Source of the DNA: Rs1 sp036960485
GTDB lineage: Bacteria > Pseudomonadota > Gammaproteobacteria > Pseudomonadales > Balneatricaceae
Assembly (NCBI GenBank): GCA_036960485.1
Contig: JBALXS010000044.1
Location: forward strand, 1-35,620
Reading direction: 5' to 3'
Length of the DNA: 35,620 bases
Shown here: in pieces, positions 7,940 to 16,657 of the stretch
Numbering within the stretch: position 1 is the first letter of the stretch
How the letters are laid out: each line of letters opens with the position of its first letter
Position numbers and translations under genes: made by a program
The notes under the pieces: model-generated
The model's database searches: none
What the model saw: the letters and a program-made list of their open reading frames with translations, nothing else
What the model was told of the DNA's origin: nothing

Positions 7940-9505
7940 TTAGCCTTTCATATACTCTGCAAGAAATTGATCAAAGTCTATATTATCACCTGCTTCAATT
8001 TCTTGTTGTTGCAAAATAGAGCGGCTTACTTTTTCACTTAAATCAGCACAAACTTCATCATCTATTGGCGACGATAACAAATCTTCACGATGCTGCTTAC
8101 TCACATGCAAAGCCCAATCAGTAAACTGTAAGCCACTTTCGCGCAATGAGGTTAAGATTATTGCCGAAGGGGTTAAATCACTATCAGCTACTTTAGCACG
8201 CTGCATTTTCACGCTGTCGCAGTAATTAGTGCCACCCTTAACATGATCGATGACTGCAGCCACCTTTTCAATTTGATCTAATATGCTGTTAGCTAACTCT
8301 GGTAATGGTACATCACCTTGCGCAGTTCCAAGCTCTAAACCAGGTTCACGCCCTCTAGTCACAACTAAATCATTATTATTCGTAATACGATCGCACTCTA
8401 GCGTATCAATTTCAGTATTTTCTTGTAATAAACAAGTGAGTAAAAACGCATCCATGAACAAAGCTTGGCAGTTATCAATACCTACTGGTAATAGAGGGTT
8501 TATATCAGTATTACGCACTTCAATGTACTCAACACCGCGATCAATTAATGCATCAACAGGCTTTTCACCCGGTGCTGCAACTCTTTTAGGGCGCACATCG
8601 CTGTAGTATTCATTCTCAATTTGTAGCACATTGGAATTCAGCTGGCGATATTCGCCATCTACTTTAATACCCAGTTCTTCATACGGGGGGAAAGAGGTTT
8701 TTATCGCAGATTGTAAAGAGCTGGCGTAACTATCTAGATAGTTAAAACAAATATCTAAACTTTCTTGTGCTTTATTGGAATAACCAAAGTCACCCATACG
8801 TAGTGAAGTGGCGTAAGGTAGGTATAGTGTATGGCCGTTTAGCGTTTGTAAATGATGATCGGTATCTTGCATAAAAGAATCCGATAACGCAGGAGAGGCA
8901 CCAAACAAGTACAGCAGTGACCAAGATTGACGCCTAAAGTTACGAATCATGGAAAAATAGCCGTCGGAACGAAAATCTTGTAGTTTACGCTGATCACCAT
9001 CCATCAGCTGCAGTACTTGCCATAACTCATCTGAAAGAGAGAAGTTATAGTGAATACCGGCGATACTTTGCATCATCTTTCCGTAGCGACTCGCTAAACC
9101 GACGCGATAAACATGCTTCATTTTACCTGTGTTAGAAGTACCATATTCGCCAATGCGAATATCGTCAGCACCTTCTAAATAACATGGCATACTGGCATTC
9201 CAGATGATTTCTTCATCTAAATGACGGTAGGTAAAACGATGCAAATCAGTTAAATAATTGATTGCATCAAGCGAGTTTTTATACACCGGTGTAATAAACT
9301 CAAGCAATGCCTCAGAGTAATCAGTAGTGATTACACCATTGGTTAATGCCGATCCTAAACCACTAGGGTGATTACTTTGCGATAATCTTCCTTTAGGAGT
9401 GACTCTTAGGCCTTCTTTCTCAATACCGTGCATAACATCGGTTAAAAGATTCTCTTGGCCAGCGGCTTTCAGCTTTTCCAGCTTTAATTCGAGTACTGAT
9501 TGCAA
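7940..9505 (-). CDS. gshA: Glutamate-cysteine ligase (gamma-glutamylcysteine synthetase)
   Basis: First, rate-limiting enzyme of glutathione synthesis: ATP-dependent joining of L-Glu and L-Cys in the cytoplasm. At 521 aa it matches the E. coli-type GshA (518 aa). Recognisable stretches include HGIEKEGLRVTPKGRLS, ITTDYSEALLEFITPV, MRNASMP-like IIWNASMPCYLEGADDIRIGEYG, GIHYNFS, SLRMGDFGYSNKAQ, and LQIENEYYSDVRPKR with EYIEVRNTDINPL. The start is TTG at 9503-9505, because AGGAT lies 6 nt upstream (complement of 9511-9515) and the next in-frame ATG falls inside the conserved HGIEKEG block. It is transcribed away from argE. The intergenic dyad at 9578-9596 is a possible operator. Confidence 0.95.
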   Translation of the reverse strand: MQSVLELKLEKLKAAGQENLLTDVMHGIEKEGLRVTPKGRLSQSNHPSGLGSALTNGVITTDYSEALLEFITPVYKNSLDAINYLTDLHRFTYRHLDEEIIWNASMPCYLEGADDIRIGEYGTSNTGKMKHVYRVGLASRYGKMMQSIAGIHYNFSLSDELWQVLQLMDGDQRKLQDFRSDGYFSMIRNFRRQSWSLLYLFGASPALSDSFMQDTDHHLQTLNGHTLYLPYATSLRMGDFGYSNKAQESLDICFNYLDSYASSLQSAIKTSFPPYEELGIKVDGEYRQLNSNVLQIENEYYSDVRPKRVAAPGEKPVDALIDRGVEYIEVRNTDINPLLPVGIDNCQALFMDAFLLTCLLQENTEIDTLECDRITNNNDLVVTRGREPGLELGTAQGDVPLPELANSILDQIEKVAAVIDHVKGGTNYCDSVKMQRAKVADSDLTPSAIILTSLRESGLQFTDWALHVSKQHREDLLSSPIDDEVCADLSEKVSRSILQQQEIEAGDNIDFDQFLAEYMKG

Positions 9506-9872
9506 ATCGAAATCCTAACATAGGTGATAAAAATCCGATTATAAACCACTCACTAAGGGGTGAAGCAATCTTTAACGTTAATTGAAGTGCAATTAATTGA
9601 TATGAGGGTCTGTTTTTGTGCAAAAGACAATTTTTTTGGCACTATATTTTTGAATACAAAGAGCTGAAAACCCAATTTGTAAGTAACAACAGCACGATCG
9701 CCACTGTGTTAAAAATAGGTTCAGCTTTGTAAAATGCTGTGCTCAACTATAGCTTTAAATAGCTTTTATAAATCCAAGCCAGAATTATTTATTATTTTAT
9801 TAATCTAGAGAATCAACTTATGCTCATCATTAAAATATCTCTCACATAAGCTATACATAAATAGGATTCATC
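9506..9872. promoter_or_regulatory. Divergent gshA/argE intergenic region with a dyad
   Basis: 367 nt without a gene between divergent gshA and argE, so promoters for both should lie here. The clearest element is a perfect inverted repeat TTAATTG-N5-CAATTAA at 9578-9596, a candidate operator. It does not resemble the usual ArgR box. The remainder is AT-rich with no other structure that I can defend. Confidence 0.5.
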
Positions 9873-11069
9873 ATGGCACAGGCATTAACGCTCGAAATAC
9901 TGCAACGCTTGATCGCGTTTGACACAACCAGCTGCCACTCCAATCTTGAGCTTATGGCGTATATCCAAACCTTTTTAAGCTCTCACGAAATAGAAAGTGA
10001 ATTGATATATGACGAAGAAGGTAAGAAAGCCAATTTATATTGCACCATTTTTCCTGGAAAAAACACTGAAAACACATCGGGAATTATGTTGTCAGGGCAT
10101 ACCGATACGGTGCCTGTCACCGGGCAAAATTGGCATTATGACCCTTATCAGTTAACAAAGGATAGAACTCGTTATTACGGGCGTGGCACTAGTGATATGA
10201 AAGGCTTCATTGCGGTTGTTTTAGCCGCAGTACCAGAGATGGTAGCGCAGCCATTGCATATTCCGATCCACTTAGCTTTCTCTTATGATGAAGAAATTGG
10301 CTGCATTGGCGTGCGCCGCTTAATTGACACGTTAGAAGCACAGCCTATCAAGCCCGCCATTTGCATAATAGGCGAACCTACCTCGATGAAAGTGGTGAGT
10401 GCTCATAAAGGTAAGCTAGCCGCCAAAGTCACCGTTCACGGTAAAGAGTGCCACTCTGGTATGGCGCCTTTAGGGGTTAACGCGGTTAATTATGCTGCAC
10501 GCTTAATTGTATGGCTTGAGCAGTTAGCACAGCAAAAGCAGGCACAGGGGCCGTTTGATAATAGCTATGATATTCCTTACAGCACAGTGCATGTAGGCAC
10601 TGTAAACGGCGGAGTCGCACTTAATATTGTACCAAAGCTGGCTAACTTTGAGTTTGAGTTTCGCAACATTGGTGCTGAAGACCCAACCCAGCTCTTAGCC
10701 CAGTTTGAAGCTTATGTAGCAACGCTCGCCACTGAAATGCAAATTATCGATAGTAACTGCACTATTGATGTTCAAGTATCGACGCAGTATCCCGGGTTAA
10801 GCACGACACAAGATATTCAAGCGATTGAATTTGTGCGCAAACTAGCGCAAAACAGTGAGGTAGCGAGTATTAATTTCGGCACAGAAGGGGGGCTGTTTAG
10901 TAATAGGTTGGGTGTGGCCACGTTGGTGTGTGGACCCGGTAGTATGGATCAAGGGCATAAACCTGATGAGTATATCGAATCACAACAGTTAGAAGAGTGT
11001 GAAGCTTTTATGGCTCGCTTAATTACTGAATTACGGTCGCGACAAGTTACTGAACAATTACTCCCTTAA
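9873..11069 (+). CDS. argE: Acetylornithine deacetylase (M20 family)
   Basis: Zinc amidohydrolase removing the acetyl group from N-acetyl-L-ornithine in linear arginine biosynthesis, 398 aa. M20 metal and catalytic motifs are in place: SGHTDTVP (H76, D78), GRGTSDMKG (D108, bridging), SYDEEIGCIG (E140/E141), the GEPTS Glu, and a C-terminal CGPGSMDQGHKPDEYI His. The dimerisation/lid domain (about 180-290) contains KLAAKVTVHGKECHSGMAP. TAGGA precedes the ATG. Neighbours agree: gshA on one side and an ArgP/ArgO-like pair on the other. From memory, gshA and argE are also near each other in Pseudomonas, with argA between them; argA is not in this window. Substrate is assigned by similarity, and other N-acyl amino-acid deacylases share this fold. 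Confidence 0.88.
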   Translation: MAQALTLEILQRLIAFDTTSCHSNLELMAYIQTFLSSHEIESELIYDEEGKKANLYCTIFPGKNTENTSGIMLSGHTDTVPVTGQNWHYDPYQLTKDRTRYYGRGTSDMKGFIAVVLAAVPEMVAQPLHIPIHLAFSYDEEIGCIGVRRLIDTLEAQPIKPAICIIGEPTSMKVVSAHKGKLAAKVTVHGKECHSGMAPLGVNAVNYAARLIVWLEQLAQQKQAQGPFDNSYDIPYSTVHVGTVNGGVALNIVPKLANFEFEFRNIGAEDPTQLLAQFEAYVATLATEMQIIDSNCTIDVQVSTQYPGLSTTQDIQAIEFVRKLAQNSEVASINFGTEGGLFSNRLGVATLVCGPGSMDQGHKPDEYIESQQLEECEAFMARLITELRSRQVTEQLLP

Positions 11070-11162
11070 GTTAATAGGAGCTCTGCGAAAACGGGAATTT
11101 CTTATGAAAGCAACCAAGTACTTAAAAGTGTGATAAATATACAGACACAATAAAAAGCACTT

Positions 11163-12062
11163 TCAATCCGTTTCAGTTTGATGAGCAAGTGCAGGGCAGT
11201 GCTCTATTTGATGTGCAAGGGAGCGGCTTATATCAGTATTAATTCCCCAGTGCTGCCAATAAAGAGGGACTTTTATTGACTGTTCGGGGGTAAGCAAGCG
11301 AAGTTCACCGCTATCTAAATAGCGCTGAATTTGTAGTTTAGGCGCCATACCAAAACCCATCGAGCGCATAATCCATTCAATGTAACCTTCAGATGATGGG
11401 ATAAAGTGCTGTAGCTGTTGCCTTGAGTTAAGGTTAAAAAAGCGCTCTAGATATTCATGTTGTAATTGATCTTTATAGTTAAAAACAACCATCGGTGCTT
11501 TTTTAAAAGCGTCCCTAGTCACTCCTTTTGCAAAGTATTGTTTAATAAATTCGTCACTGGCAATGCAGTGATACTCTAATGCGCCTAAAGGCGTTGTTGA
11601 GCAGCCTTGAAATGCCTGTTCAATTGAACTAATACAGCCGATGACTTCGCCGTTGCGCAGCAATTGGTGAGTTTGATCTTGATCGTCAACTTTTAAGTCT
11701 AATAGCACTTTATTGGCACTGCACCAAGGTGCTAACGCACTGAGCAGCCACGTAGCTAGAGTATCAGCATTTGTCGCAATCGCTATTTTTAACCACTGTG
11801 ATTGAGTTCTCGGCGCTAAATCATTCATTAAGCTGCGCTCAATCAATTGCAAACTATTAGCGTATTTGAGTAGTGATTGTCCGGCCGCGGTGGTTTTAAT
11901 TTGTGGTGAGCGGATCAATAAACTTTGACCTAGCTGTTCTTCTAAAGATTTCAGGCGTTGTGAAACGGCAGATTGAGTAATGCATAATTGAATAGCTGCT
12001 CGCTCAAAACTGCGTTGGGATACGATAGCTGTAAATGCCGCTAACCCTTTTGAGTCAATCAT
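11163..12062 (-). CDS. argP: ArgP/IciA-type LysR transcriptional regulator
   Basis: DNA-binding regulator, 299 aa. The N-terminal winged HTH reads FTAIVSQRSFERAAIQLCITQSAVSQRLKSLEEQLGQSLLIR, very close in pattern to ArgP/IciA (FERAAQKLCITQSAVSQRI). A LysR effector-binding domain follows (about 90-295). ArgP/LysG proteins sense lysine or arginine and activate a divergent LysE/ArgO exporter, and exactly such a gene starts 181 nt away on the other strand. The start ATG at 12062 has AGGG six bases upstream. A dyad in the shared intergenic region (12121-12135) fits the T-N11-A rule for LysR operators. The symbol is assigned from family resemblance plus gene pairing. Confidence 0.85.
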   Translation of the reverse strand: MIDSKGLAAFTAIVSQRSFERAAIQLCITQSAVSQRLKSLEEQLGQSLLIRSPQIKTTAAGQSLLKYANSLQLIERSLMNDLAPRTQSQWLKIAIATNADTLATWLLSALAPWCSANKVLLDLKVDDQDQTHQLLRNGEVIGCISSIEQAFQGCSTTPLGALEYHCIASDEFIKQYFAKGVTRDAFKKAPMVVFNYKDQLQHEYLERFFNLNSRQQLQHFIPSSEGYIEWIMRSMGFGMAPKLQIQRYLDSGELRLLTPEQSIKVPLYWQHWGINTDISRSLAHQIEHCPALAHQTETD

Positions 12063-12120
12063 ATATACCCTGCCTATTTGTCAGTTTGCATAAAGACGAT
12101 AGCTTTATAGAAAAATCGTC

Positions 12121-12135
12121 ATTAATAAAATTAAT
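12121..12135. promoter_or_regulatory. Candidate ArgP operator dyad
   Basis: ATTAAT-N3-ATTAAT, a perfect 15-bp dyad fitting T-N11-A, in the 181-nt region between the divergent argP-like and argO-like genes. A second, imperfect dyad lies just upstream (GACGAT ... ATCGTC around 12094-12119). AT-rich, so chance is possible. Confidence 0.4.
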
Positions 12136-12243
12136 GCATAGTAAATATATTTAATTTTACTTATATAAGAGTATAAAGCATAGTCCTAGCGCTGTTTAGA
12201 GGCAGAGTTTTTTAATGTGGTTATTCAACAATAGGCGTTTGAT

Positions 12244-12855
12244 ATGTGGTTCTTCCCCTTTATAAAAGGTTTAGGCATTGGAGTCAGTTTGATTATGGCG
12301 ATAGGTTCGCAAAATGCGTTTGTGCTTAGTAGTGCGATACGTAAACAGCATGCTTATATGATTGGTTTTGTGTGCATTGTGATCGACATAGCACTGATCT
12401 ATAGCGGTGTTTTAGGATTAGGAATTATTATTAAAGAACAGCCGATACTAGTGACGTTAGCGAGTTATTTTGGGGCGGCGTTTTTAATAGTATATGGTTT
12501 TTGGGCATTTAGGCGTGCCTTAGCTCCGCAAGGATTAGCACAACAATCTATACAAAAGATGTCACTGCTAGCAGCTGTATCTAGTACTGCAGCGCTCAGT
12601 TTGTTAAATCCACATGTGTATTTAGATACTGTAGTATTGCTTGGTAGTATTGGTGGTCAATTGCCAGGTAACGAGCCTTTGTGGTTTGCCTTTGGGGCAA
12701 GTGTCGGCTCAGTTCTGTGGTTTACCTTATTAGTGGTGGGTGGAGTAGCGTTGGCGCCTTGGTTTAAAAGTGAGAAGAGTTGGCAAAAATTAGATATTTT
12801 GGTGGGCATCACCATGTGGGTTATCGCTGCTTTTTTAATCGTATCCGTAATGTAG
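12244..12855 (+). CDS. argO: LysE/ArgO family basic amino-acid exporter
   Basis: Inner-membrane exporter of the LysE superfamily, 203 aa, with about six predicted membrane segments. The diagnostic N-terminus is present: GLGIGVSLIMAIGSQNAFVLSSAIRKQ, matching the LysE/ArgO signature (GLSLIIPIGAQNAFVL). The mid-protein SLLNPHVYLDTVVLLGSIGGQ matches the second family signature. It would move surplus lysine and/or arginine out of the cell under control of the divergent ArgP-type regulator. It lies next to argE, which fits an arginine-balance role. No terminator is obvious downstream. Family certain; lysine versus arginine preference not determinable from sequence. Confidence 0.9.
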   Translation: MWFFPFIKGLGIGVSLIMAIGSQNAFVLSSAIRKQHAYMIGFVCIVIDIALIYSGVLGLGIIIKEQPILVTLASYFGAAFLIVYGFWAFRRALAPQGLAQQSIQKMSLLAAVSSTAALSLLNPHVYLDTVVLLGSIGGQLPGNEPLWFAFGASVGSVLWFTLLVVGGVALAPWFKSEKSWQKLDILVGITMWVIAAFLIVSVM

Positions 12856-12927
12856 CTGGTGGTGTAACTGAGGGCGTCACTAGAAGACTATCCGAGAATT
12901 GCGATCGTAGCGATATAGAACCTGCTT

Positions 12928-13902
12928 TTAAGGGTTATCTTTAGTGCTTTCTTCAGATTGACTTAGATGTTTATAGAAACGCTGATCGGTAAATACCGAT
13001 TGAGCTAGCTCTGCGGCACGTTCTTTTAAGGTGCTTATGAAAGCTTCTGCAATGGGGGTTAGTCTAAAATGGGCTATTTTAGCCACGCCTAAACGTAGCG
13101 GTCGTAGCTTTCCAGTTAAAGGGATCGCGACTATTTCACTGCCATCGAGTGCTAGATTATTAACTAATGGGGTATTAAATAACGAGTAGCCAAAGCCATT
13201 GGCAACAAGTCCGCGTACCATCGCTAAGGATTGGGCGCGATAGGCAATATTAGCTTCGACATCTTGACTTAAAAACAGCGAGAAAAAGTATTCTCGACTC
13301 ATTGGCCAATCTAATAACACCATCGGATATTCTGCCAATTCAGTTAAAGATAGCTCAGTACTCGCGGCCAGCGGATGATCTTTCGCTAGTGCTACATAAG
13401 GGGGAAATTCGATAATTGGCTCGAATTCTATCTCTGTTGGTAATTGTAAATCATAAGTTAGTGCTAGCTCATAATCACCCACCATTAGGCTTTGGATAAT
13501 ATCTTTTTGATGGCTTTCATCACATTGAATATTTACTTCAGGATAGGTCTCGATAAATTTTTTCATTAGCGAAGGCAGTAGAATCGGCGTAAAAGTTGGG
13601 AAGCTGACAATACGTAGTGACCCCGCTATCTTGGTGCAGAGTGTGTTAGCGTAATGACCAAGATTGTCTGCATCCAGTAATAATTGTTTAGATTTAAGAA
13701 TAAATTGGCGCCCAGCAGGGGTGAGCGATAAGCCTTGCGCGTGATGGCGCACAAATAACTGTAAGCCAGTGGCTTCTTCTAAGTGCAAGATTGCTGTTGA
13801 AATAGATGGCTGAGAAACGTGCAGCTCTTCAGCGGCACGAGTCACACTGCTGTGTTCTCCCGCTTTAACAAAATAACGTAAATGTTTGAGTGTGAAGTGC
13901 AT
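12928..13902 (-). CDS. LysR-family regulator divergent from the monooxygenase gene
   Basis: Transcriptional regulator, 324 aa. HTH at residues 1-60 (LRYFVKAGEHSSVTRAAEELHVSQPSISTAILHLEEATGLQLFVR), then a LysR substrate-binding domain (about 90-300). GAGGA lies upstream of the ATG. It is transcribed away from the monooxygenase/RidA/DUF1028 genes across a 279-nt region carrying a perfect 16-bp palindrome, which suggests it controls them. The subfamily resembles regulators placed next to oxidative amine or amino-acid catabolism genes, but the inducer is unknown. A C-terminal tail after about residue 305 is polar and poorly conserved. Confidence 0.86.
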   Translation of the reverse strand: MHFTLKHLRYFVKAGEHSSVTRAAEELHVSQPSISTAILHLEEATGLQLFVRHHAQGLSLTPAGRQFILKSKQLLLDADNLGHYANTLCTKIAGSLRIVSFPTFTPILLPSLMKKFIETYPEVNIQCDESHQKDIIQSLMVGDYELALTYDLQLPTEIEFEPIIEFPPYVALAKDHPLAASTELSLTELAEYPMVLLDWPMSREYFFSLFLSQDVEANIAYRAQSLAMVRGLVANGFGYSLFNTPLVNNLALDGSEIVAIPLTGKLRPLRLGVAKIAHFRLTPIAEAFISTLKERAAELAQSVFTDQRFYKHLSQSEESTKDNP

Positions 13903-13948
13903 TGGAAGATTCCTCGGCTAGCTTGTGTTAGTGGCAAGTCTTAATCTT

Positions 13949-13964
13949 ATATTGAATTCAATAT
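13949..13964. promoter_or_regulatory. 16-bp palindrome, candidate LysR operator
   Basis: ATATTGAATTCAATAT is a perfect palindrome 47 nt upstream of the LysR start and 218 nt upstream of the monooxygenase start. Placement and dyad length fit an autoregulatory LysR site. The same intergenic region also carries AGCTAATTAAGA twice as a direct repeat (14027-14038 and 14128-14139). Confidence 0.5.
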
Positions 13965-14181
13965 TAGGAAAAACGATTCAATAAGGCTACTAGATTAGTA
14001 TTTTTTATTTAGAGAGTGGTTTATTGAGCTAATTAAGATGGCTCTGAAAAAATACTTGCATAGTTTTTTTTGATTTAAATGTTAGGTTAATAATATTTTA
14101 TTAATCCAGAAGTATCTTTTACTCTTAAGCTAATTAAGAAAAACAGCACAGGCTAACAGAGTAGCAAAACAGGATACAAAC

Positions 14182-15441
14182 ATGACAGTTGAAAGCATAG
14201 ATACACTGGTGATAGGCGCAGGCCAAGCCGGTGTTGCAATGAGTGAGCACTTAAGTAATTTATCAGTACCACATATCGTGCTAGAGCGCGATCGTATAGC
14301 AGAGCGCTGGCGTACTGGGCGCTGGGATTCACTGGTGGCGAATGGGCCCGCTTGGCACGATCGTTTTCCTGGATTAGAGTTTGAAAACCTTGGCGCAGAT
14401 GAGTTTGCACCTAAAGAGCAAGTGGCAGATTATTTTGAAGCCTATGCCAAAAAGTTTAAAGCACCCATACGCACTGGAGTCTCAGTAACTAAAGTACAGC
14501 GTAATCAAAACGAGCCAGGCTTTCGGGTCGAAACTTCTCAAGGAGTGATCAATGCCCAAAGAATCGTTGCAGCTACCGGCCCTTTTCAGCGTTCAGTGAT
14601 TCCGTCTATCGCGCCTAAAGATAGTTCTTTACAGCAAATACACTCTGCTGATTATCGCAATCCACAACAGCTACCTGAAGGTGGTGTGCTGGTGGTAGGT
14701 GCAGGTTCTTCAGGTGCGCAAATAGCAGATGAGCTGCGCCGTGCAGGTAGAAAAGTGTATTTGTCAGTCGGTGCACATGACAGGCCACCGCGTGCTTATC
14801 GTAACCGTGATTTTGTGTGGTGGTTAGGTGTGTTAGGTGAATGGGATGCCGCTGAAATGAAAGCCGGTGCTGAGCATGTCACTATCGCGGTAAGCGGGGC
14901 TCACGGTGGCCAAACCGTCGATTTTAGAAATTTAGCGCATCAGGGAATCACTTTAACGGGATTAACCGAATCATTTGTTGACGGCGTGGTTACATTCAAG
15001 CAGAACTTGGTTGATAACATCAACAGTGGCGATGCTAGTTATCTAGCAGTGTTAGATGCTGCAGATGCGTATATTGAGCGCAATGGTTTGGATTTGCCAG
15101 AGGAGCCTACAGCGCGTCACATCTATGCTGATCCTGATTGTATAACTAACCCAATTGTTGAGCTTGATCTAGCCGCAGTTGGAGTTAATTCAATCATTTG
15201 GGCAACTGGCTTTGGCGTCGATTATAGCTGGATGGAAGTTGATGCATTTAATGATCAAGGCAGACCACAGCATCAACGTGGTGTATCAACAGAAGCCGGT
15301 ATTTATTTTGTAGGTTTGCCTTGGCAGTCTCGTCGTGGATCTTCATTTATCTGGGGTGTTTGGCACGATGCAAAGTACGTTGCAGATCACATAGACACAC
15401 AGCGAAAATATTTAGATTATCGCGATAGTTCACAAGGTTAA
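14182..15441 (+). CDS. Flavin-containing monooxygenase (CzcO-like)
   Basis: Single-component FAD/NADPH monooxygenase, 419 aa, cytoplasmic. It has the FAD-binding Rossmann motif GAGQAG (12-17), a Glu ending the second strand (VLERD), the segment WRTGRWDSLVANGPAWHDRFPG typical of CzcO-like FMOs, the NADPH-binding GAGSSG (about 174-179) and the late IIWATGFG motif. Such enzymes oxidise N or S atoms or carry out Baeyer-Villiger chemistry. CAGGA lies upstream of the ATG. It is the first gene of a set with a RidA-like and a DUF1028 protein, separated from them by a terminator-like hairpin. A role in oxidative opening of an amino or imino compound is inference. The exact substrate is unknown. Confidence 0.85.
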   Translation: MTVESIDTLVIGAGQAGVAMSEHLSNLSVPHIVLERDRIAERWRTGRWDSLVANGPAWHDRFPGLEFENLGADEFAPKEQVADYFEAYAKKFKAPIRTGVSVTKVQRNQNEPGFRVETSQGVINAQRIVAATGPFQRSVIPSIAPKDSSLQQIHSADYRNPQQLPEGGVLVVGAGSSGAQIADELRRAGRKVYLSVGAHDRPPRAYRNRDFVWWLGVLGEWDAAEMKAGAEHVTIAVSGAHGGQTVDFRNLAHQGITLTGLTESFVDGVVTFKQNLVDNINSGDASYLAVLDAADAYIERNGLDLPEEPTARHIYADPDCITNPIVELDLAAVGVNSIIWATGFGVDYSWMEVDAFNDQGRPQHQRGVSTEAGIYFVGLPWQSRRGSSFIWGVWHDAKYVADHIDTQRKYLDYRDSSQG

Positions 15442-15460
15442 GCTAATTTGTATAGCGCAA

Positions 15461-15497
15461 GGTGCTGTTATTGATACGACAGCGCCATTATTTTTTT
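15461..15497 (+). terminator. Terminator-like hairpin between the monooxygenase and ridA-like genes
   Basis: GGTGCTGT (15461-15468) pairs with ACAGCGCC (15479-15486; one G-U pair), followed by ATTATTTTTTTA. Stem plus T tract looks like a rho-independent terminator. It sits within a same-strand gene set and so may attenuate read-through into the downstream genes. Confidence 0.65.
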
Positions 15498-15519
15498 ATC
15501 ATATATTTGGAATAACAAC

Positions 15520-15933
15520 ATGGTAACTCATACTCGAATCCGTATGTTTAACACGAAAGAAACTTACCCAAATCAATCGTTAGATAACGACCTTTGCCAA
15601 GCAGTACGTGCAGGTAATACTGTGTATGTGCGCGGCCAAGTAGGCACGGATTTTGATGGTAACTTGATCGGCTTAGGAGATCCTGGCGCGCAAGCTGAGC
15701 AAGCGATGAAAAATGTCGATCAGCTATTAAAAGAAGCGGGATCAGATATTAGCCATGTAGTGAAAACAACAACCTATATCACTGATCCACGTTTTCGCGA
15801 AGCGGTTTATAAAGAGACTGGGAAATGGTTTAAAGGTGTATTTCCTATTTCTACAGGCTTAGTTGTACAAGGCTTAGCGCAACCTGAGTGGTTGATGGAA
15901 ATTGATATTATTGCGGTGATCCCCGGAGAATAA
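15520..15933 (+). CDS. RidA/YjgF family protein lacking the usual catalytic Arg
   Basis: Small trimer-forming Rid-superfamily protein, 137 aa, over the whole length of the fold (VYVRGQVGTDFDGNLIG, QAEQAMKNVDQLLKEAG, VVKTTTYITDPRF, MEIDIIAVIP). Classical RidA hydrolyses reactive enamines/imines such as 2-aminoacrylate using an Arg in the motif FPARS. Here the aligned segment reads FPISTGLVV (108-116), with Ser111 where that Arg should be, so it belongs to a Rid subgroup for which imine deaminase activity cannot be assumed. TTGGA precedes the ATG. The gene lies between the monooxygenase and DUF1028 genes, which suggests a dedicated role in their pathway rather than general housekeeping. Confidence 0.85.
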   Translation: MVTHTRIRMFNTKETYPNQSLDNDLCQAVRAGNTVYVRGQVGTDFDGNLIGLGDPGAQAEQAMKNVDQLLKEAGSDISHVVKTTTYITDPRFREAVYKETGKWFKGVFPISTGLVVQGLAQPEWLMEIDIIAVIPGE

Positions 15934-15985
15934 TGGCTCGCCATTTATATGTATTTATATGCACTAATTAAGAGAAGGAATTGTT

Positions 15986-16657
15986 ATGACATTTTCTGTC
16001 GCGGGTATTTGCCCTGATACAGGTATGCTGGGCTGCGCTATTAGCTCATCAAGTATTTGTGTCACTAGCCGCTGTGCGTTCACAGCGAGCGGTACTGGGG
16101 TTGCTTTAACTCAAAACATTACCAATCCAGATCTTGGGCCTCTAGCGCTTAAATTAATGGCTGAAGGAAAAGCAGTAGAAGATATTATGCAAGCGCTGGG
16201 TGAAGCTGATAGTGATGTTCAGTGGCGCCAGCTCGGAATACTTAATAACAGTGGCGAAAGCTGTACTTTTAGCGGTGAGCAAGCACTGGGTTTACATGCA
16301 ACTGCCAGTGGTAAAAACTGTATCGCGATGGGAAATATGTTGGCAGATACGGCGGTACCTCAAGTGATGGTGAAGCATTTTGAGCAAAGTAGTGGCCATC
16401 TCGCACAGCGATTACTTAAAGCGTTAGCTGCAGGATTAGCAGCAGGTGGAGAGTTAGGTCCGGTGCACTCCGCAGGGCTTCGCGTCAATGCAGGGCCTGC
16501 TTGGCCAGTAGTTGATTTACGCGTAGATTGGCATGAAACGCCTATTGAGGAGCTAGGGCAATTGTGGAGCAACTATCAGCCACAGATGCAAGCATATATT
16601 ACCCGTGCAGCCGATCCTGCCAACTCAGAATCGTATGGCGTTCCCGGGAACGAGTAA
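15986..16657 (+). CDS. DUF1028 family protein (Ntn-hydrolase-like)
   Basis: 223-aa protein starting MTFSVAGICPDTGMLGCAISSSSICVTSRC and continuing GTGVALTQNITNPDLGPLALKLMAEG, the hallmark opening of DUF1028. The family is considered to have an Ntn-hydrolase-type fold, with several members found in amino-acid or amide catabolic operons. No enzymatic activity is firmly established that I can cite. GAGAAGG lies upstream of the ATG. It is the third gene after the monooxygenase and RidA-like genes, and together they may oxidise, rearrange and hydrolyse an amide- or lactam-like intermediate (inference). The C-terminal end (ESYGVPGNE) is typical of the family. No strong terminator follows. Confidence 0.83.
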   Translation: MTFSVAGICPDTGMLGCAISSSSICVTSRCAFTASGTGVALTQNITNPDLGPLALKLMAEGKAVEDIMQALGEADSDVQWRQLGILNNSGESCTFSGEQALGLHATASGKNCIAMGNMLADTAVPQVMVKHFEQSSGHLAQRLLKALAAGLAAGGELGPVHSAGLRVNAGPAWPVVDLRVDWHETPIEELGQLWSNYQPQMQAYITRAADPANSESYGVPGNE

